This document shows, one piece after another, positions 1 through 11,800 of a DNA stretch of 64,000 nt. How positions within the stretch are numbered: the first letter of the stretch is position 1; each line of letters opens with the position of its first letter. Source of the stretch: Hydrogenophilales bacterium 16-64-40 (GTDB lineage: Bacteria; Pseudomonadota; Gammaproteobacteria; Burkholderiales; Thiobacillaceae). The position numbers and the translations under genes are program-made. The notes under the pieces were generated by a model, which had not been told where the DNA came from, made no database searches, and worked only from the letters and a program-made list of their open reading frames with translations. The stretch covers positions 1 through 64,000 of the forward strand of contig NCGX01000001.1 in NCBI GenBank assembly GCA_002256995.1, written 5' to 3'.

Positions 1-1948
1 CCGGACGGTGCTTGAGGTTGGAATTGCGCGCCTTGCCGACGGCGTAGTAGTTGACGTCGACCACGTTGTCGAGCATGCGCATCGCGGTGTGGATGGTGGC
101 CTTGAGCTTGTCCATGTCCAGCGCGCCATCTTTCAGATGGTTCACCAGGTTGACCGAGCCGAGGTTGCACACGGCGATCTCGGTTTCGCTGGTGTTGAGC
201 GTGATCTCGGTGCACAGGTTGGAGCTGTGGACGACGCCGACGTGCTGCTGCGGGCTGCGGATGTTGCACGGGTCCTTGAACGTGATCCAGGGATGGCCGG
301 TCTCGAACAGCATCGACAGCATCTTGCGCCACATCTGGTTGGCGGGAATGCGCTTGAACACCTTGATCTCGCCGCGATCGGCCTTGCGCTCGTATTCGGT
401 GTAGGCCTCGGCGAAGCGGCGGCCGTAGAGGTCGTGCAGGTCGGGCACGTCGTTGGGCGAGAACAGGGTCCAGTCGCCGTTTTCCATCACGCGCTGCATG
501 AAGAGATCCGGAATCCAGTTCGCGGTGTTCATGTCGTGGGTGCGGCGGCGGTCGTCGCCGGTGTTCTTGCGCAGCTCGAGGAATTCTTCCATGTCGAGGT
601 GCCAGGTTTCCAGGTAGGCGCATACCGCGCCCTTGCGCTTGCCGCCCTGGTTGACCGCGACGGCGGTGTCGTTGACGACCTTCAGGAAGGGGACGACGCC
701 CTGCGACTTGCCGTTGGTGCCCTTGATGCGGGCGCCCATGGCGCGCACCGGGGTCCAGTCGTTGCCGAGGCCGCCGGCGTACTTCTGCAGCATGGCGTTT
801 TCCTTGATCGCCTGGTAGATGCCGTCGAGGTCGTCGGTGACGGTGGTCAGGTAGCAGGAAGACAGCTGGGAATGCTGGGTACCGGCGTTGAACAGCGTCG
901 GCGTCGAGCTCATGAAGTCGAACGAGGACAGCACCTGGTAGAACTCGATGGCGCGCGCTTCGCGGTCGACTTCATTGATGGCAAGCCCCATCGCCACGCG
1001 CATGAAGAAGGCCTGCGGCAGTTCGATGCGCGACTCTTCGATGTGCAGGAAATAGCGGTCGTACAGGGTCTGCAGGCCGAGGTAGCCGAACTGGTAGTCG
1101 CGGTCGGCGTCGAGCACGGCGGACAGCCGCGCGAGGTCGAACTGGGCGAGCTTCTCGTCGAGCAGTTCGGCGGCGATGCCCTTCTTGATGTAGGCGGGGA
1201 AATACTCGGCGTAGCGCGCGCCCATTTCGGCCTGCGTCACCGTCTCGCCCAGCACTTCGTGGCGGATCGAGACGAGCAGCAGGCGGGCGGTGACCTGCGA
1301 ATAGGCCGGGTCCTGCTCGATCATCGAGCGCGCGGCCAGCACCAGCGCCTTTTCGACTTCGGCCATCGGCACGCCGTCGTAGAGGTCGCGCAGCACGGTG
1401 TGCATGATCGGCTCGGCACGCACGTTGTCGCCCAGGCCGGCGCAGGCGTCGGCCAGGAGGCCGGCCAGACGCGCGGTGTCGAGCGGCTTTTTCACGCCGT
1501 CCTCGATCACGTGCAGGGTGACTTCGGGCACGCCGGCGGCTTTTTGCGCGGCGCGCTCCTGGGTGCGCTTTTCGCGGTACAGCACGTAGGAACGCGCGAC
1601 TTCATGCTCGCCCGAGCGCATCAGCGCCAGTTCGACCTGGTCCTGGATGTCCTCGATGTGGAAGGTGCCGCCGTTGGGGGTGCGCCGCATCAGCGCTGCC
1701 GTCACCTGATTGGTGATCGATTCGACCAGCTCGCGGATGCGCGCCGAGGCCGCGGCCTGCCCGCCCTGCACCGCGATGAAAGCCTTGGTCACGGCAATGG
1801 CGATCTTGTTGGGCGCGAAGCCGACCACCGCGCCGTTGCGGCGGATGATCTTGTAGTCGGCGTAGCGCGTGTCGACCGCTGCCGGTTCGGCGGTTTCGGT
1901 CGGGGGGACGGGACGGGATGCGGCGGATTCGGTGGCGACGTTCAACAT
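1..1948 (-). CDS. nrdA: ribonucleoside-diphosphate reductase alpha subunit, class Ia (3' end outside window)
   Basis: Large subunit of aerobic ribonucleotide reductase, which reduces ribonucleoside diphosphates to deoxy forms for DNA synthesis together with the NrdB radical subunit (not in the window). Reading down the minus strand from the ATG at 1948 gives an N-terminal ATP-cone (residues about 30-125, with IRRNGAVVGFAPNKI), then the barrel with SSCYL (active-site Cys), KYAGGLGNDWTPVRAMG, and further on NLCTEI and NLGSVNL. About 649 codons are visible and the frame runs off the left edge, so the C-terminal redox cysteines are missing. A 729-residue frame on the opposite strand is only its shadow. 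Product assignment is very secure. Confidence 0.96.
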   Translation of the reverse strand, partial: MLNVATESAASRPVPPTETAEPAAVDTRYADYKIIRRNGAVVGFAPNKIAIAVTKAFIAVQGGQAAASARIRELVESITNQVTAALMRRTPNGGTFHIEDIQDQVELALMRSGEHEVARSYVLYREKRTQERAAQKAAGVPEVTLHVIEDGVKKPLDTARLAGLLADACAGLGDNVRAEPIMHTVLRDLYDGVPMAEVEKALVLAARSMIEQDPAYSQVTARLLLVSIRHEVLGETVTQAEMGARYAEYFPAYIKKGIAAELLDEKLAQFDLARLSAVLDADRDYQFGYLGLQTLYDRYFLHIEESRIELPQAFFMRVAMGLAINEVDREARAIEFYQVLSSFDFMSSTPTLFNAGTQHSQLSSCYLTTVTDDLDGIYQAIKENAMLQKYAGGLGNDWTPVRAMGARIKGTNGKSQGVVPFLKVVNDTAVAVNQGGKRKGAVCAYLETWHLDMEEFLELRKNTGDDRRRTHDMNTANWIPDLFMQRVMENGDWTLFSPNDVPDLHDLYGRRFAEAYTEYERKADRGEIKVFKRIPANQMWRKMLSMLFETGHPWITFKDPCNIRSPQQHVGVVHSSNLCTEITLNTSETEIAVCNLGSVNLVNHLKDGALDMDKLKATIHTAMRMLDNVVDVNYYAVGKARNSNLKHRP

Positions 1949-2005
1949 CTACTGGGCTCCTTTGGTGGGGATGGCGGGCGGCTGTGTCAAAGCGAAAAAC
2001 ACAAC

Positions 2006-2048
2006 TTATGCACAGCTTTCTCAGCTCTCGCAAACAGATTTATACACA
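2006..2048 (+). promoter_or_regulatory. two DnaA-box-like nonamers upstream of nrdA
   Basis: TTATGCACA at 2006-2014 and TTATACACA at 2040-2048 each differ from the DnaA box TTATCCACA at one position (TTATNCACA). They are in the same orientation with starts 34 bp apart, roughly three helical turns, and lie 58-100 bp upstream of the nrdA start. Enterobacterial nrdAB is known to be activated by DnaA through such boxes, so coupling of dNTP supply to replication is a reasonable inference here. Confidence 0.5.
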
Positions 2049-2059
2049 ACATGTTGTGG
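2044..2059. promoter_or_regulatory. NrdR-box-like palindrome upstream of nrdA
   Basis: ACACAACATGTTGTGG is a near-perfect dyad matching the NrdR consensus form (ACAC-W-ATAT-W-GTGT) apart from the central bases. It overlaps the second DnaA-like nonamer by five bases. NrdR normally needs paired boxes about three turns apart. Only a poor second match (near 1999-2014) is visible, and its centre is about 45 bp away, so the assignment is tentative. Confidence 0.45.
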
Positions 2060-2438
2060 TGCGAGCGGGAGCCAAGTACAAATTCTAGGTTCCCCGTCGG
2101 GCATGTCAACCGGGATGTGCACTTTGTCCCGCAGCCATTGTGCGGCGCCCGAAAAATCCCAAGGCAAATCAAAGTTTTTGCCGAACGGCATGCTTAAAAT
2201 TTGAACAGAATGACGTCTGGATGCGGGCTGGCGACGAGAAACGCCCGGCCAGCCCCATGAACACGTTCCAATTCAGTTTATTAGCCAAGTCGCATACAGC
2301 CTGCGCTGCGCAAACACTGCTGAATCTTTGCGCGCCCCGAGCCGGGCCGGCTCACCATAAGGTGATGAGGGGAATTTTGGTTATCATGGCGAAAAAAACC
2401 CACCCGGGATTGCCACCCAGGATTGCCAAGGCCCGCCT

Positions 2439-3293
2439 ATGCGACATACCGCCGTTCTGCTGATTTCCTGCCCCGACCAGAAGGGTCTGGTCGCGGCGAT
2501 TGCCGACTTTCTGCTGCGGCACAACGCCAACATCCTGCACGCCGACCAGCACCAGGACGCCGAACTGAAGCTGTTCCTGATGCGGGTGGAATGGGAACTG
2601 GCGGATTTCAGCCTCGACCTGGCCGAGTTCGGCGCCGCCTTCGGCCCCATCGCCACCCGTTTCGGGATGACCTGGCGGGTCGCCGAGTCGAGCCGCAAGC
2701 AGCGCATGGCGGTGTTCGTGTCGAAGTTCGACCACTGCCTGGCCGACCTCCTGTACCGCTACCAGAGCGGCGAACTGCACTGCGAGCTGCCGATCATCCT
2801 CAGCAACCACGAGGACACGCGCTGGCTGGCCGAGGCCTACCGCGTGCCCTACCAGCACCTGACGGTGCACAAGGATGCCAAGCACGAAGCCGAGCTGACG
2901 CAGCTGGCGATCCTGCGCGACCGCAAGATCGACTTCATCGTGCTGGCGCGCTACATGCAGGTGCTGTCGCCCGACTTCATCCGCCACTTCCCCAACCGCA
3001 TCATCAACATCCACCACTCGTTCTTGCCCGCCTTTCACGGCGCCAAGCCGTATCACCGGGCGTTCGAACGCGGGGTCAAGCTGATCGGCGCGACCGCGCA
3101 CTACGTCACCGAAACGCTCGACGACGGCCCCATCATCGAACAGGACGTGGCGCGCATCTCGCATCGCGACGCCCTCGACGACCTGGTCAAGAAGGGGGCG
3201 GACCTGGAAAAAGTGGTGCTGTCGCGCGCAGTGAAATGGCACCTCGACAATCGCGTGCTGGTGTACGCCAACAAGACCGTCGTGTTCGACTGA
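2439..3293 (+). CDS. purU: formyltetrahydrofolate deformylase
   Basis: Hydrolyses 10-formyl-tetrahydrofolate to formate and tetrahydrofolate, balancing one-carbon pools and feeding formate to PurT-type purine synthesis. The 284-residue protein has an N-terminal ACT domain (about 5-85) and a C-terminal formyltransferase fold. The catalytic triad is visible as N190, H192 (NIHHSFLPAF) and D229 (TETLDDGPIIEQ). Length is normal for PurU. An AAGG lies 8 nt before the ATG. The next gene starts 4 nt after the stop, suggesting co-transcription. GART-type transformylases lack the ACT domain, so PurU is the secure call. Confidence 0.96.
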   Translation: MRHTAVLLISCPDQKGLVAAIADFLLRHNANILHADQHQDAELKLFLMRVEWELADFSLDLAEFGAAFGPIATRFGMTWRVAESSRKQRMAVFVSKFDHCLADLLYRYQSGELHCELPIILSNHEDTRWLAEAYRVPYQHLTVHKDAKHEAELTQLAILRDRKIDFIVLARYMQVLSPDFIRHFPNRIINIHHSFLPAFHGAKPYHRAFERGVKLIGATAHYVTETLDDGPIIEQDVARISHRDALDDLVKKGADLEKVVLSRAVKWHLDNRVLVYANKTVVFD

Positions 3294-3297
3294 ACCC

Positions 3298-5877
<2,580 letters not shown>

Positions 5878-5881
<4 letters not shown>

Positions 5882-7218
5882 CCATGCCGCCCTCGCAAAC
5901 ACGCCTGGAAAATGCCCATGCCATTCTGGCGGGGGCACAGGAGAAGATAGAGAAACTCCGTCGCATCAACCCCTATCTGATCGATCTGTCCCTGCGTGAA
6001 AACCCCGTTGGTGCGCGTATCGGACAGACCCTGGCGGACAAATTGAGCATCCTGCCGAGGATTCGGGCATTCGGGTTCCGCAATATCCTGTTGGGTACGC
6101 TGGATTACGCCATGCCGGATGAGCCGGAGGTGGATGACGATTTCATGATCTATCTGCGTGATCATCAGATCGACATGACCGGTTGTTTTGCGTTCACCGA
6201 TATCGGGATCGCCCAGGCGGACGGCACGTTCACGCCCTCCCCTTCGCAACTCAAGCTGCAAGCCTATGGGGTTCCCAATACCCTGCACGAAATCTATCTG
6301 AGCCAGGCGGGCATGGCGGGTCAGTACGATCTGGAGACGTTGCGCCGCAGCCTGCCGGCCAGCATCCAGTGGCTCAACGACAACATCCGCGGCGACGGGG
6401 GCGGCAAGCCGCGCATCCTGATCAATATCGTGGACGGCTGCGATGCCTTCGCAGAGGACCCCGATACGGTCTGCTCGATCCTGAGCCTGCTGGCAGAGCA
6501 ATCCATCGAAGGCATCAGCATCGAGGACGATCGGGGGACCTACCTGCCCCTGCAGGTGGGCGCCTACGTCGCAGTGGCCCGATGTTTCCTGCCGCCACCG
6601 CTGAAAATACTGGTTCATATGCATGCCGGCGGCGGCTTCGAAAATGCGTCCGTGATCGAGGCGCTGCTCAACGGCGCGGATGGCGCATGGGGCGGTCTGC
6701 CCAAGCGCGCCGCGATCATCGGCCACGCCTCACTGGGCGAATTGATTGCCAATCTGGTACGCCTTGGCAACGCCCATATGCAGGACGACTATCGTCTGGA
6801 TCAGTTGCTGCCCCTGGCAACCCGGCTGCAGGTACTGGATGAAGACGAAGCGGTTCCCGATGACCTTCCGATACTGGGTAACAATGCCTACCGTTTACCG
6901 CTGAGTTTCTTTCGGCAACATGCGGGACGGTTCATGGACCTGCCCCCCGAAGCCATCGGCGGGGAATACCGTTACCGTATCTGCCCTGTCGTCAGCGATC
7001 CGGCGGTGATCGCCGGGCGGCTTGCCGAAGTCACGGGGCGCCCGGCGGAAGCATTCTCCGATGCGGTATTACAGCAGATGATCCGGCTGATGCGCCGCGA
7101 TCTGCGTGCCGGAAAGCGGATCGTATACGACGACCCTGGGCCGCTTTTACAGCTGCTTGCCCGCGCGTCGGACGCCAAAGACGGGATTCACCCTTCAAGT
7201 GATGTGACAAAGGGATAG
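5878..7218 (+). CDS. DRE-TIM metallolyase-superfamily-like protein of unknown specificity
   Basis: 446 residues from the ATG at 5878; I do not recognise the family. Several motifs suggest a DRE-TIM barrel of the HMG-CoA lyase/isopropylmalate synthase type. IDLSLRENPVGAR (D36, R40, E41) parallels [14 protein letters not shown] of LeuA. HMHAGGGFENAS (H247, H249, N256) parallels the metal-binding HxH...N element. ADGAWGGLPKRA and GHASLGELIANLVRLG parallel [24 protein letters not shown] resembles another barrel strand. There is no LeuA-type regulatory domain, but a C-terminal helical extension of about 150 residues. It sits between DUF2069 and a broken diguanylate cyclase gene and uses fewer GC-ending codons than its upstream neighbours, hinting at separate origin. 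Acyl-CoA condensation or lyase chemistry is only a guess. Confidence 0.7.
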
Positions 7219-7349
7219 CATCATTTCTTAATATGCCCCTGATACGCTGAGACGAGTAGCGATCCACCCGCGAAATCAGCAACAGATACCGATATAAACG
7301 GGACCCAGACATTCCTGTCCTGTGTCCGACAACAGATTGGGATAAAACG

Positions 7350-8290
7350 ATGACTGACACTGCATGCGAAATGGAAACCGACAGCGCGGTCTACAAGACC
7401 CTGCTTGAGTCCACGAAAGCCATTCCATGGAAACTGGACTGGCGTTCCATGAAATTCGCCTATATCGGACCGCAGATAGAAGCCCTGCTCGGCTGGTCGC
7501 CCGCAAGCTGGGCGAGCGTGGAGGATTGGGCAGCCAGATGCATCCTGAAGACAGCGCGTGGGTGGTTGATTTTTGCGTCGCCCAAGCCCAGGCCGGGACC
7601 GACCACGAGGCGGACTATCGCGCCCTGACCCGGGACGGGGGCTATGTGTGGATTCGCGATGTGGTGCATGTGGTCCGCAACGAGGACGGGGAAGTCGATT
7701 CGCTGGTCGGGTTCATGTTTGACATCAGCGAGCGGAAAAAAACCGAGGAGCAACTGATGGTTCTCCAGAAAGAGCTGGAAGAACTCTCTTTCAAGGACGG
7801 TTTGACCGGCGTCGCCAACCGACGCATGTTCGATTCCATCATGGAAGTGGAATGGACCCATGCGAGACGCAATAATCAGCCGCTTTCCCTGATCATGCTT
7901 GATATCGATTATTTCAAGCAATACAACGACCGCTACGGGCATATTCAGGGCGATGACTGCTTGAAGCGCGTGGCACAGGCCCTGGGTTCGGCTGCGACCC
8001 GGTCACGGGATTTTTTCGCCCGCTTCGGCGGGGAAGAATTCGTGCTGGTTCTGCCCGAAACGGATGAAAAATCGGCCGCCAAGATAGCCGAGCGATGCCG
8101 CAGCCTGATTTTCAAGGAACAGATCCCGCACGAGAAATCCGAGGTCAGCCAGGTGCTGACCGTCAGCCTCGGGGTGGGCACCATTGTTCCATCCCATCAG
8201 GATGAACCGCTCAAGTTTATTGAAGGGGTGGACAGGCGGCTGTATCAGGCGAAGCAGAACGGCAGAAACTGTATCGTCAAGAGCAATTAG
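7350..8290 (+). pseudogene. PAS-GGDEF diguanylate cyclase, interrupted by a single-base frameshift
   Basis: Would have made cyclic di-GMP from GTP in response to a PAS signal. The first frame (from ATG 7350) encodes the start of a PAS domain, FAYIGPQIEALLGWSPASW, then loses homology. The second frame carries its continuation from MHPEDSAW through GGYVWIRDVVHVVRNEDGEVDSLVGFMFDISERKK, followed by a full GGDEF domain: FKDGLTGVANRR, LDIDYFKQYND, RFGGEEF, and TVSLGVGT. RSRD five residues before GGEEF is an inhibitory I-site. Joining the frames needs one base added around 7536-7540 to restore AARMHPEDS. GGEEF is catalytically competent, so the intact allele was probably active. A sequencing or assembly indel is the main alternative to real decay. 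Confidence 0.85.
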
Positions 8291-8335
8291 CGGGCGGCGG
8301 CAGCTTCGGTAAAAAACGTCGCCGCGACCGCGGCA

Positions 8336-8812
8336 TCAGTCGTGGACGATGCCGACCAGGCGGGCATCGAGCAGGCGCGCCAGGGCTTCGCCGCCGCGCT
8401 GCATGACGCCGTCGTGGTTCCATTTGATGAGGGGACGCGCAAACAGCGCCAGCAGGTTCATCCACACGGTGGTGGTGCGGATCTGCCACTCGAAGCGCGC
8501 GCTCGTCACCGCGCCGTCGGTGGCGAAAGACCAGCGGCCCCGGCCTTCGACATCGCCGCTCGCGATGCCTTCGACACGGGTCAGTGGAACGGCATGGACC
8601 ACGCAAATATCGAACGTCAGCCGGTAAGGCAGGCGCCCCCGCCACGTGTAGCGGCGCACGCTGCCAATGCCGCGGGCATCGCCGGGCGTGAGCTCCTCGA
8701 CGCTTTCCACATTGCGCCACCACTGCGGCCAGTGCAGGGAATGGGAGATGGCCTCGCAAACCGCCTCGAGCGGCGCCTCGATGCGCCAGACGGTGACAAA
8801 GCGGTACTCCAT
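8336..8812 (-). CDS. SRPBCC (START/Bet v1-like) family protein
   Basis: 158 residues. The N-terminus EYRFVTVWRIEAPLEAVCEAI is the first strand and helix of a polyketide-cyclase/START-like fold, followed by HWPQWWRNVESVEEL, a typical SRPBCC turn. The alternating strands RRYTWRGRLPYRLTFDICVV and SARFEWQIRTTTVWMNLLALF and the long C-terminal helix (RPLIKWNHDGVMQRGGEALARLL) complete the helix-grip cavity. No catalytic residues can be named; such proteins bind hydrophobic ligands. Third gene of a tight minus-strand operon, 1 nt after the stop of the LolA-like gene. Confidence 0.85.
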   Translation of the reverse strand: MEYRFVTVWRIEAPLEAVCEAISHSLHWPQWWRNVESVEELTPGDARGIGSVRRYTWRGRLPYRLTFDICVVHAVPLTRVEGIASGDVEGRGRWSFATDGAVTSARFEWQIRTTTVWMNLLALFARPLIKWNHDGVMQRGGEALARLLDARLVGIVHD

Positions 8813-8813
8813 G

Positions 8814-9446
8814 TCATTCCTCCTCCAGATCGAACAGGGTTTGTGCCAGCGGCGGGTTGATTTGCAGCGCCTCCATGGTGACGGTTTCGATGACGGCGTC
8901 CTGCCGGTCGCGGCTGATCACCTTAAGCGGAAACCGGCTCGACGTGTCGAGCCACAGCTCGTAGCGATGCACCCCGGCCACCGCAATCCCCGGCGCGCCG
9001 CTCACCGCCAGATGCAGGGCGCTGCGGCCTGCCAGATCCGCTTCGCCCCGCACCTCCGCCTCGCCCTGCGCGAGCAGGGTGCGGACATTGTCGAACAGCG
9101 CTCCGACATCCGACTTGTCCACGGTTTGCCCGCCCGGGCTGCGGATGAGCGGGTTGTTCGGGCTCAGGCTGAGTTCGGGAAAGCGCCCGGCCCCCCGCGG
9201 CCACAGCCGCACGCGCCGGGTGAGCGGGCTGTAGACCAGCACCGCACCCGCATGCGGGGTGATGAAATCCATGCGCACGAACCCGGGTTTCCTGTACACG
9301 TAGCGGATATGGTGCTCGCCGTCGGCGCGCGAGGAATGCAGGGTCACCTGGTAGGTCTCGACGCTGCGGAAATGCTCGATGGCGTCATCCAGCGGAGACA
9401 GGCGTGTTCCGGAGAGTGCCGCGGCCAGCATGAAGGCGAAGCGCAT
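8814..9446 (-). CDS. LolA-like outer-membrane lipoprotein-sorting family protein, periplasmic
   Basis: 210 residues with an uncleaved-looking short hydrophobic N-terminus (RFAFMLAAALSGT) that probably acts as a signal peptide. The body has the half-barrel pattern of the LolA/RseB fold: LDDAIEHFRSVETYQVTLHS, then paired strands HHIRYVYRKPGFVRMDFITP and GAVLVYSPLTRRVRLWP, and the late YELWLDTSSRFPLKVISRDRQ strand pair typical of this family. It is more similar to the DUF1571/LolA-like group than to true LolA. It is sandwiched between a cupredoxin and an SRPBCC gene with 2-nt and 1-nt spacers, so the three are one transcript. Role unknown. Confidence 0.75.
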   Translation of the reverse strand: MRFAFMLAAALSGTRLSPLDDAIEHFRSVETYQVTLHSSRADGEHHIRYVYRKPGFVRMDFITPHAGAVLVYSPLTRRVRLWPRGAGRFPELSLSPNNPLIRSPGGQTVDKSDVGALFDNVRTLLAQGEAEVRGEADLAGRSALHLAVSGAPGIAVAGVHRYELWLDTSSRFPLKVISRDRQDAVIETVTMEALQINPPLAQTLFDLEEE

Positions 9447-9448
9447 CG

Positions 9449-9868
9449 CTATTCCACCACGTCGAGCACGCCCTCCATGCCCTTCTCGCGGTGGCTCTCG
9501 AAGAACAGCAGCCGGTTGCGGCAGTAAAACGGATAACTGCCGGCGGCGGTGGGCGTGAAGCGGATTTTTTTGGGCTCGCTCGACAGGTCCTCATCGACCG
9601 CGATGCCCGCCTCGGGCGCCTGGATGACTAAGCTGTGGGGGATCACGCTGCGGCCCACGCTGACCGTCAGCTCGACCGGCACGTTCGACTGCACGATCAC
9701 CCGCTTGGGCTTGAAGAAATAGGCGCCGCCCTCGATCCTGACGTGCTGCACGCCGTCGGCCGCGCGGCTCGCCCGATAAGCGGTCTCGCCGGGCGCGGCG
9801 TCGGCAAGGCATGGCCCGACGCCGGCAAGCCCGAGGCAGCACGCAAGCAATGTGGCGGAAGCGTTCAT
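9449..9868 (-). CDS. periplasmic cupredoxin-domain protein
   Basis: 139 residues starting at the ATG at 9868; a longer frame to 9937 lacks a better start. A Sec signal peptide (about 1-22, cleaved near LADA-A) precedes a small cupredoxin sandwich. A type-1 copper set is visible: H78 (IPHSL), C116 (PFYCRN), H126 (ESHREKG) and M131. Spacing between Cys and the second His is longer than in plastocyanin, with a hydrophobic LLFF insert. Probably an electron carrier or copper-binding protein in the periplasm. First gene of the three-gene operon. Confidence 0.82.
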   Translation of the reverse strand: MNASATLLACCLGLAGVGPCLADAAPGETAYRASRAADGVQHVRIEGGAYFFKPKRVIVQSNVPVELTVSVGRSVIPHSLVIQAPEAGIAVDEDLSSEPKKIRFTPTAAGSYPFYCRNRLLFFESHREKGMEGVLDVVE

Positions 9869-9976
9869 GGTCTGGACGCGCTGCGACGCGTGAACGGTGA
9901 ATTTGCTGGATTTATAGTACGGATGCGGCCAAAACAAAACGTCCCGCCCGCTTGCCGGCTTTCATCCCGCGCCCAT

Positions 9977-10003
9977 AAAAAAACGCCCCGCAGGGCGTTT
10001 TTT
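9977..10003. terminator. bidirectional intrinsic terminator between leuA and the cupredoxin operon
   Basis: Stem ACGCCC (9983-9988) pairs with GGGCGT (9993-9998). It is flanked by seven A on the left and six T on the right, so it can act in either direction. It lies about 25 bp beyond the leuA stop on the minus strand. Confidence 0.85.
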
Positions 10004-10027
10004 CGGGTGCGCAGTTTTCACCCTGTT

Positions 10028-11578
10028 TCACACCTGCGGATGCGCCCGCTCGCGCCGGCTGTGCAGCTTGTTCAGCGCATGCAGGTAGGCCTTGGCCGAA
10101 GCGACCACGATGTCGGTATCGGCGCCCTGCCCGTTGACCACGCGTCCGTCCTGCGCCAGCCGCACGGTGACTTCGCCCTGCGCGTCGGTGCCGCTGGTGA
10201 TGTTGTTGACCGAATACAGCAGCAGGTCGGCGCCGCTGTTGACCACCGATTCGAGCGCCTTGAAGGTCGCGTCGACCGGGCCCGAGCCGGTGCCGCCGGC
10301 CTGTCTTTCGACGCCTTCATCGGTGAACACCAGTTGTGCGTGCGGGATTTCGCCGGTCTCCGAACACACTTTCAGCGAGCGCAGCTTGTAGCGCTCGGGC
10401 CCGGCCGCATAGCCCTCGTCGGACACCAGCGCCTGCAGATCCTCGTCGAAAATCTCGCGCTTCTTGTCGGCCAGGTCCTTGAAGCGGGCAAACGCGGTGT
10501 TGAGCGCTTCCTCGCTGTCGAGCACGATGCCGAGTTCGGCCAGCTTGGTCTTGAACGCGTTGCGGCCGGACAGCTTGCCGAGGCTCAAGCGGTTGGCGTG
10601 CCAGCCGACGTCTTCGGCGCGCATGATTTCGTAGGTCTCGCGGTGCTTCAGCACGCCGTCCTGGTGAATGCCCGATTCGTGCGCGAAGGCATTGGCGCCG
10701 ACGATGGCCTTGTTCGGCTGCACCGGGTAGCCGGTGATGGTGGAGACCAGCTTGGACGCCGGCACGATCTGGGTGGCGTCGATGCGGGTGTCGCAGTTGA
10801 ACACATCCTTGCGGGTGCGCACCGCCATCACGATTTCTTCCAGCGAGGCGTTGCCGGCGCGCTCGCCGAGGCCGTTGATGGTGCACTCGACCTGGCGCGC
10901 ACCGTTCATCACCGCGGCGAGCGAGTTGGCCACCGCCATGCCGAGGTCGTTGTGGCAGTGGGTCGACCAGATCACCTTGTCCGAATTCGGCACGCGCTCG
11001 ATCAGCTGCTTCATGCGCTCGCCCCACAACGCCGGAATGCTGTAGCCGACGGTGTCCGGCACGTTGATCGTTTTGGCGCCGGCCTTGATCACCTCGTCGA
11101 AGATGCGCACCAGGAAATCCATCTCCGAGCGCACCGCGTCCTCGGCCGAGAATTCGACGTCGTCGGTATATTCGAGCGCCAGCTTGACCGCCTTGACCGC
11201 CGCGTCGAGCACCTGCTCCGGCTGCATCCGCAACTTCTTTTCCATGTGGATCGGGCTGGTGGCGATGAAGGTGTGGATGCGTCCCCCCGCACCATTGCCA
11301 CGGCTCGCCGGCTCGATCGCGCCGCCTGCTGCGTGGATGTCGCGCTCGTTGGCGCGCGCCAATGAGCAAATGGTCGATCCCCGAATCGCCTCGGCAATCG
11401 CCCGAATCGCGCCTGCATCCCCCGGGCTGGCCGCGGCAAACCCAGCCTCAATGACGTCGACGCCGAGCTTTTCCAGCTGGCGCGCGATGCGCAGCTTCTC
11501 GTCCTTGGTCATCGACGCGCCGGGGCTTTGCTCGCCGTCGCGCAAGGTGGTGTCGAAAATAAATAAACGGTCGTTCAT
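10028..11578 (-). CDS. leuA: 2-isopropylmalate synthase
   Basis: Condenses acetyl-CoA with 2-oxoisovalerate, the first committed step of leucine synthesis. The 516-residue protein has the catalytic DRE-TIM barrel (residues about 1-270: [40 protein letters not shown]), a linker ([19 protein letters not shown]), and the C-terminal allosteric LeuA dimer domain (about 385-510), where leucine inhibits. The ATG at 11578 is preferred over 11590 because GGAG lies 8 nt ahead of it. It is the last gene of an ilv/leu-lipid cluster on this strand. Confidence 0.97.
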   Translation of the reverse strand: MNDRLFIFDTTLRDGEQSPGASMTKDEKLRIARQLEKLGVDVIEAGFAAASPGDAGAIRAIAEAIRGSTICSLARANERDIHAAGGAIEPASRGNGAGGRIHTFIATSPIHMEKKLRMQPEQVLDAAVKAVKLALEYTDDVEFSAEDAVRSEMDFLVRIFDEVIKAGAKTINVPDTVGYSIPALWGERMKQLIERVPNSDKVIWSTHCHNDLGMAVANSLAAVMNGARQVECTINGLGERAGNASLEEIVMAVRTRKDVFNCDTRIDATQIVPASKLVSTITGYPVQPNKAIVGANAFAHESGIHQDGVLKHRETYEIMRAEDVGWHANRLSLGKLSGRNAFKTKLAELGIVLDSEEALNTAFARFKDLADKKREIFDEDLQALVSDEGYAAGPERYKLRSLKVCSETGEIPHAQLVFTDEGVERQAGGTGSGPVDATFKALESVVNSGADLLLYSVNNITSGTDAQGEVTVRLAQDGRVVNGQGADTDIVVASAKAYLHALNKLHSRRERAHPQV

Positions 11579-11614
11579 GGCAGGCTCCATGGTGGGTCGG
11601 CGTCAGGCCGACGC

Positions 11615-11620
11615 ATTATA
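11615..11620 (-). promoter_or_regulatory. candidate -10 element for leuA
   Basis: A perfect TATAAT on the minus strand, 37 bp before the leuA ATG. No good -35 hexamer is visible at 16-18 bp, so an activator may be required. Possible operators lie further upstream (palindromes at 11704-11722 and 11753-11767). Confidence 0.4.
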
Positions 11621-11703
11621 AGGGGTCGCCGCGGGGAGCGGGCGGCGCGGGATACTGCGAGGGAGGGGGGTTAATGTGTGCGCGCGGGGCGCAGCAGCAG
11701 CGT

Positions 11704-11722
11704 GTCGAACAGAAGGTTCGAC
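11704..11722. repeat. inverted repeat upstream of leuA
   Basis: GTCGAAC-agaag-GTTCGAC, perfect 7-bp arms around a 5-nt spacer, about 125 bp upstream of leuA. It could be a protein operator or part of an mRNA structure. No regulator can be named. Confidence 0.4.
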
Positions 11723-11752
11723 CGGCAGAGGAGCAAGGATGAGTGCGACCAA

Positions 11753-11767
11753 TTAGACATAGTCTAA
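11753..11767. promoter_or_regulatory. palindromic operator-like site between pssA and leuA
   Basis: TTAGAC-ATA-GTCTAA, perfect 6-bp arms with AT-rich flanks. It is a compact dyad of the size bound by small dimeric repressors or LysR-type regulators. It is about 175 bp upstream of leuA, and no adjacent regulator gene is present to suggest its ligand. Confidence 0.4.
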
Positions 11768-11800
11768 ATTGTATCTATTTTTCGCTGCCCGGCAAGGGGG

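Larger units (their letters stand above)
1949..2438. other. 490-bp gene-free region between divergent nrdA and purU
   Basis: No convincing coding frame. The nrdA-proximal half (about 1990-2060) is AT-richer and holds the regulatory sites listed separately. The purU-proximal half has a short inverted repeat CACC-ATAA-GGTG near 2352-2363, a possible -10 TATCAT near 2391-2396 before purU, and a tandem imprecise repeat GGATTGCCACCC / GGATTGCCAAGG near 2408-2431. I see no riboswitch-like structure. Confidence 0.6.

Noticed and set aside
8-2197. 729-codon open frame on the plus strand opposite nrdA
   Set aside because: It is a GC-rich antisense shadow, rich in Val, Ala, His and Arg without any family motif, while the minus strand encodes a clear NrdA.
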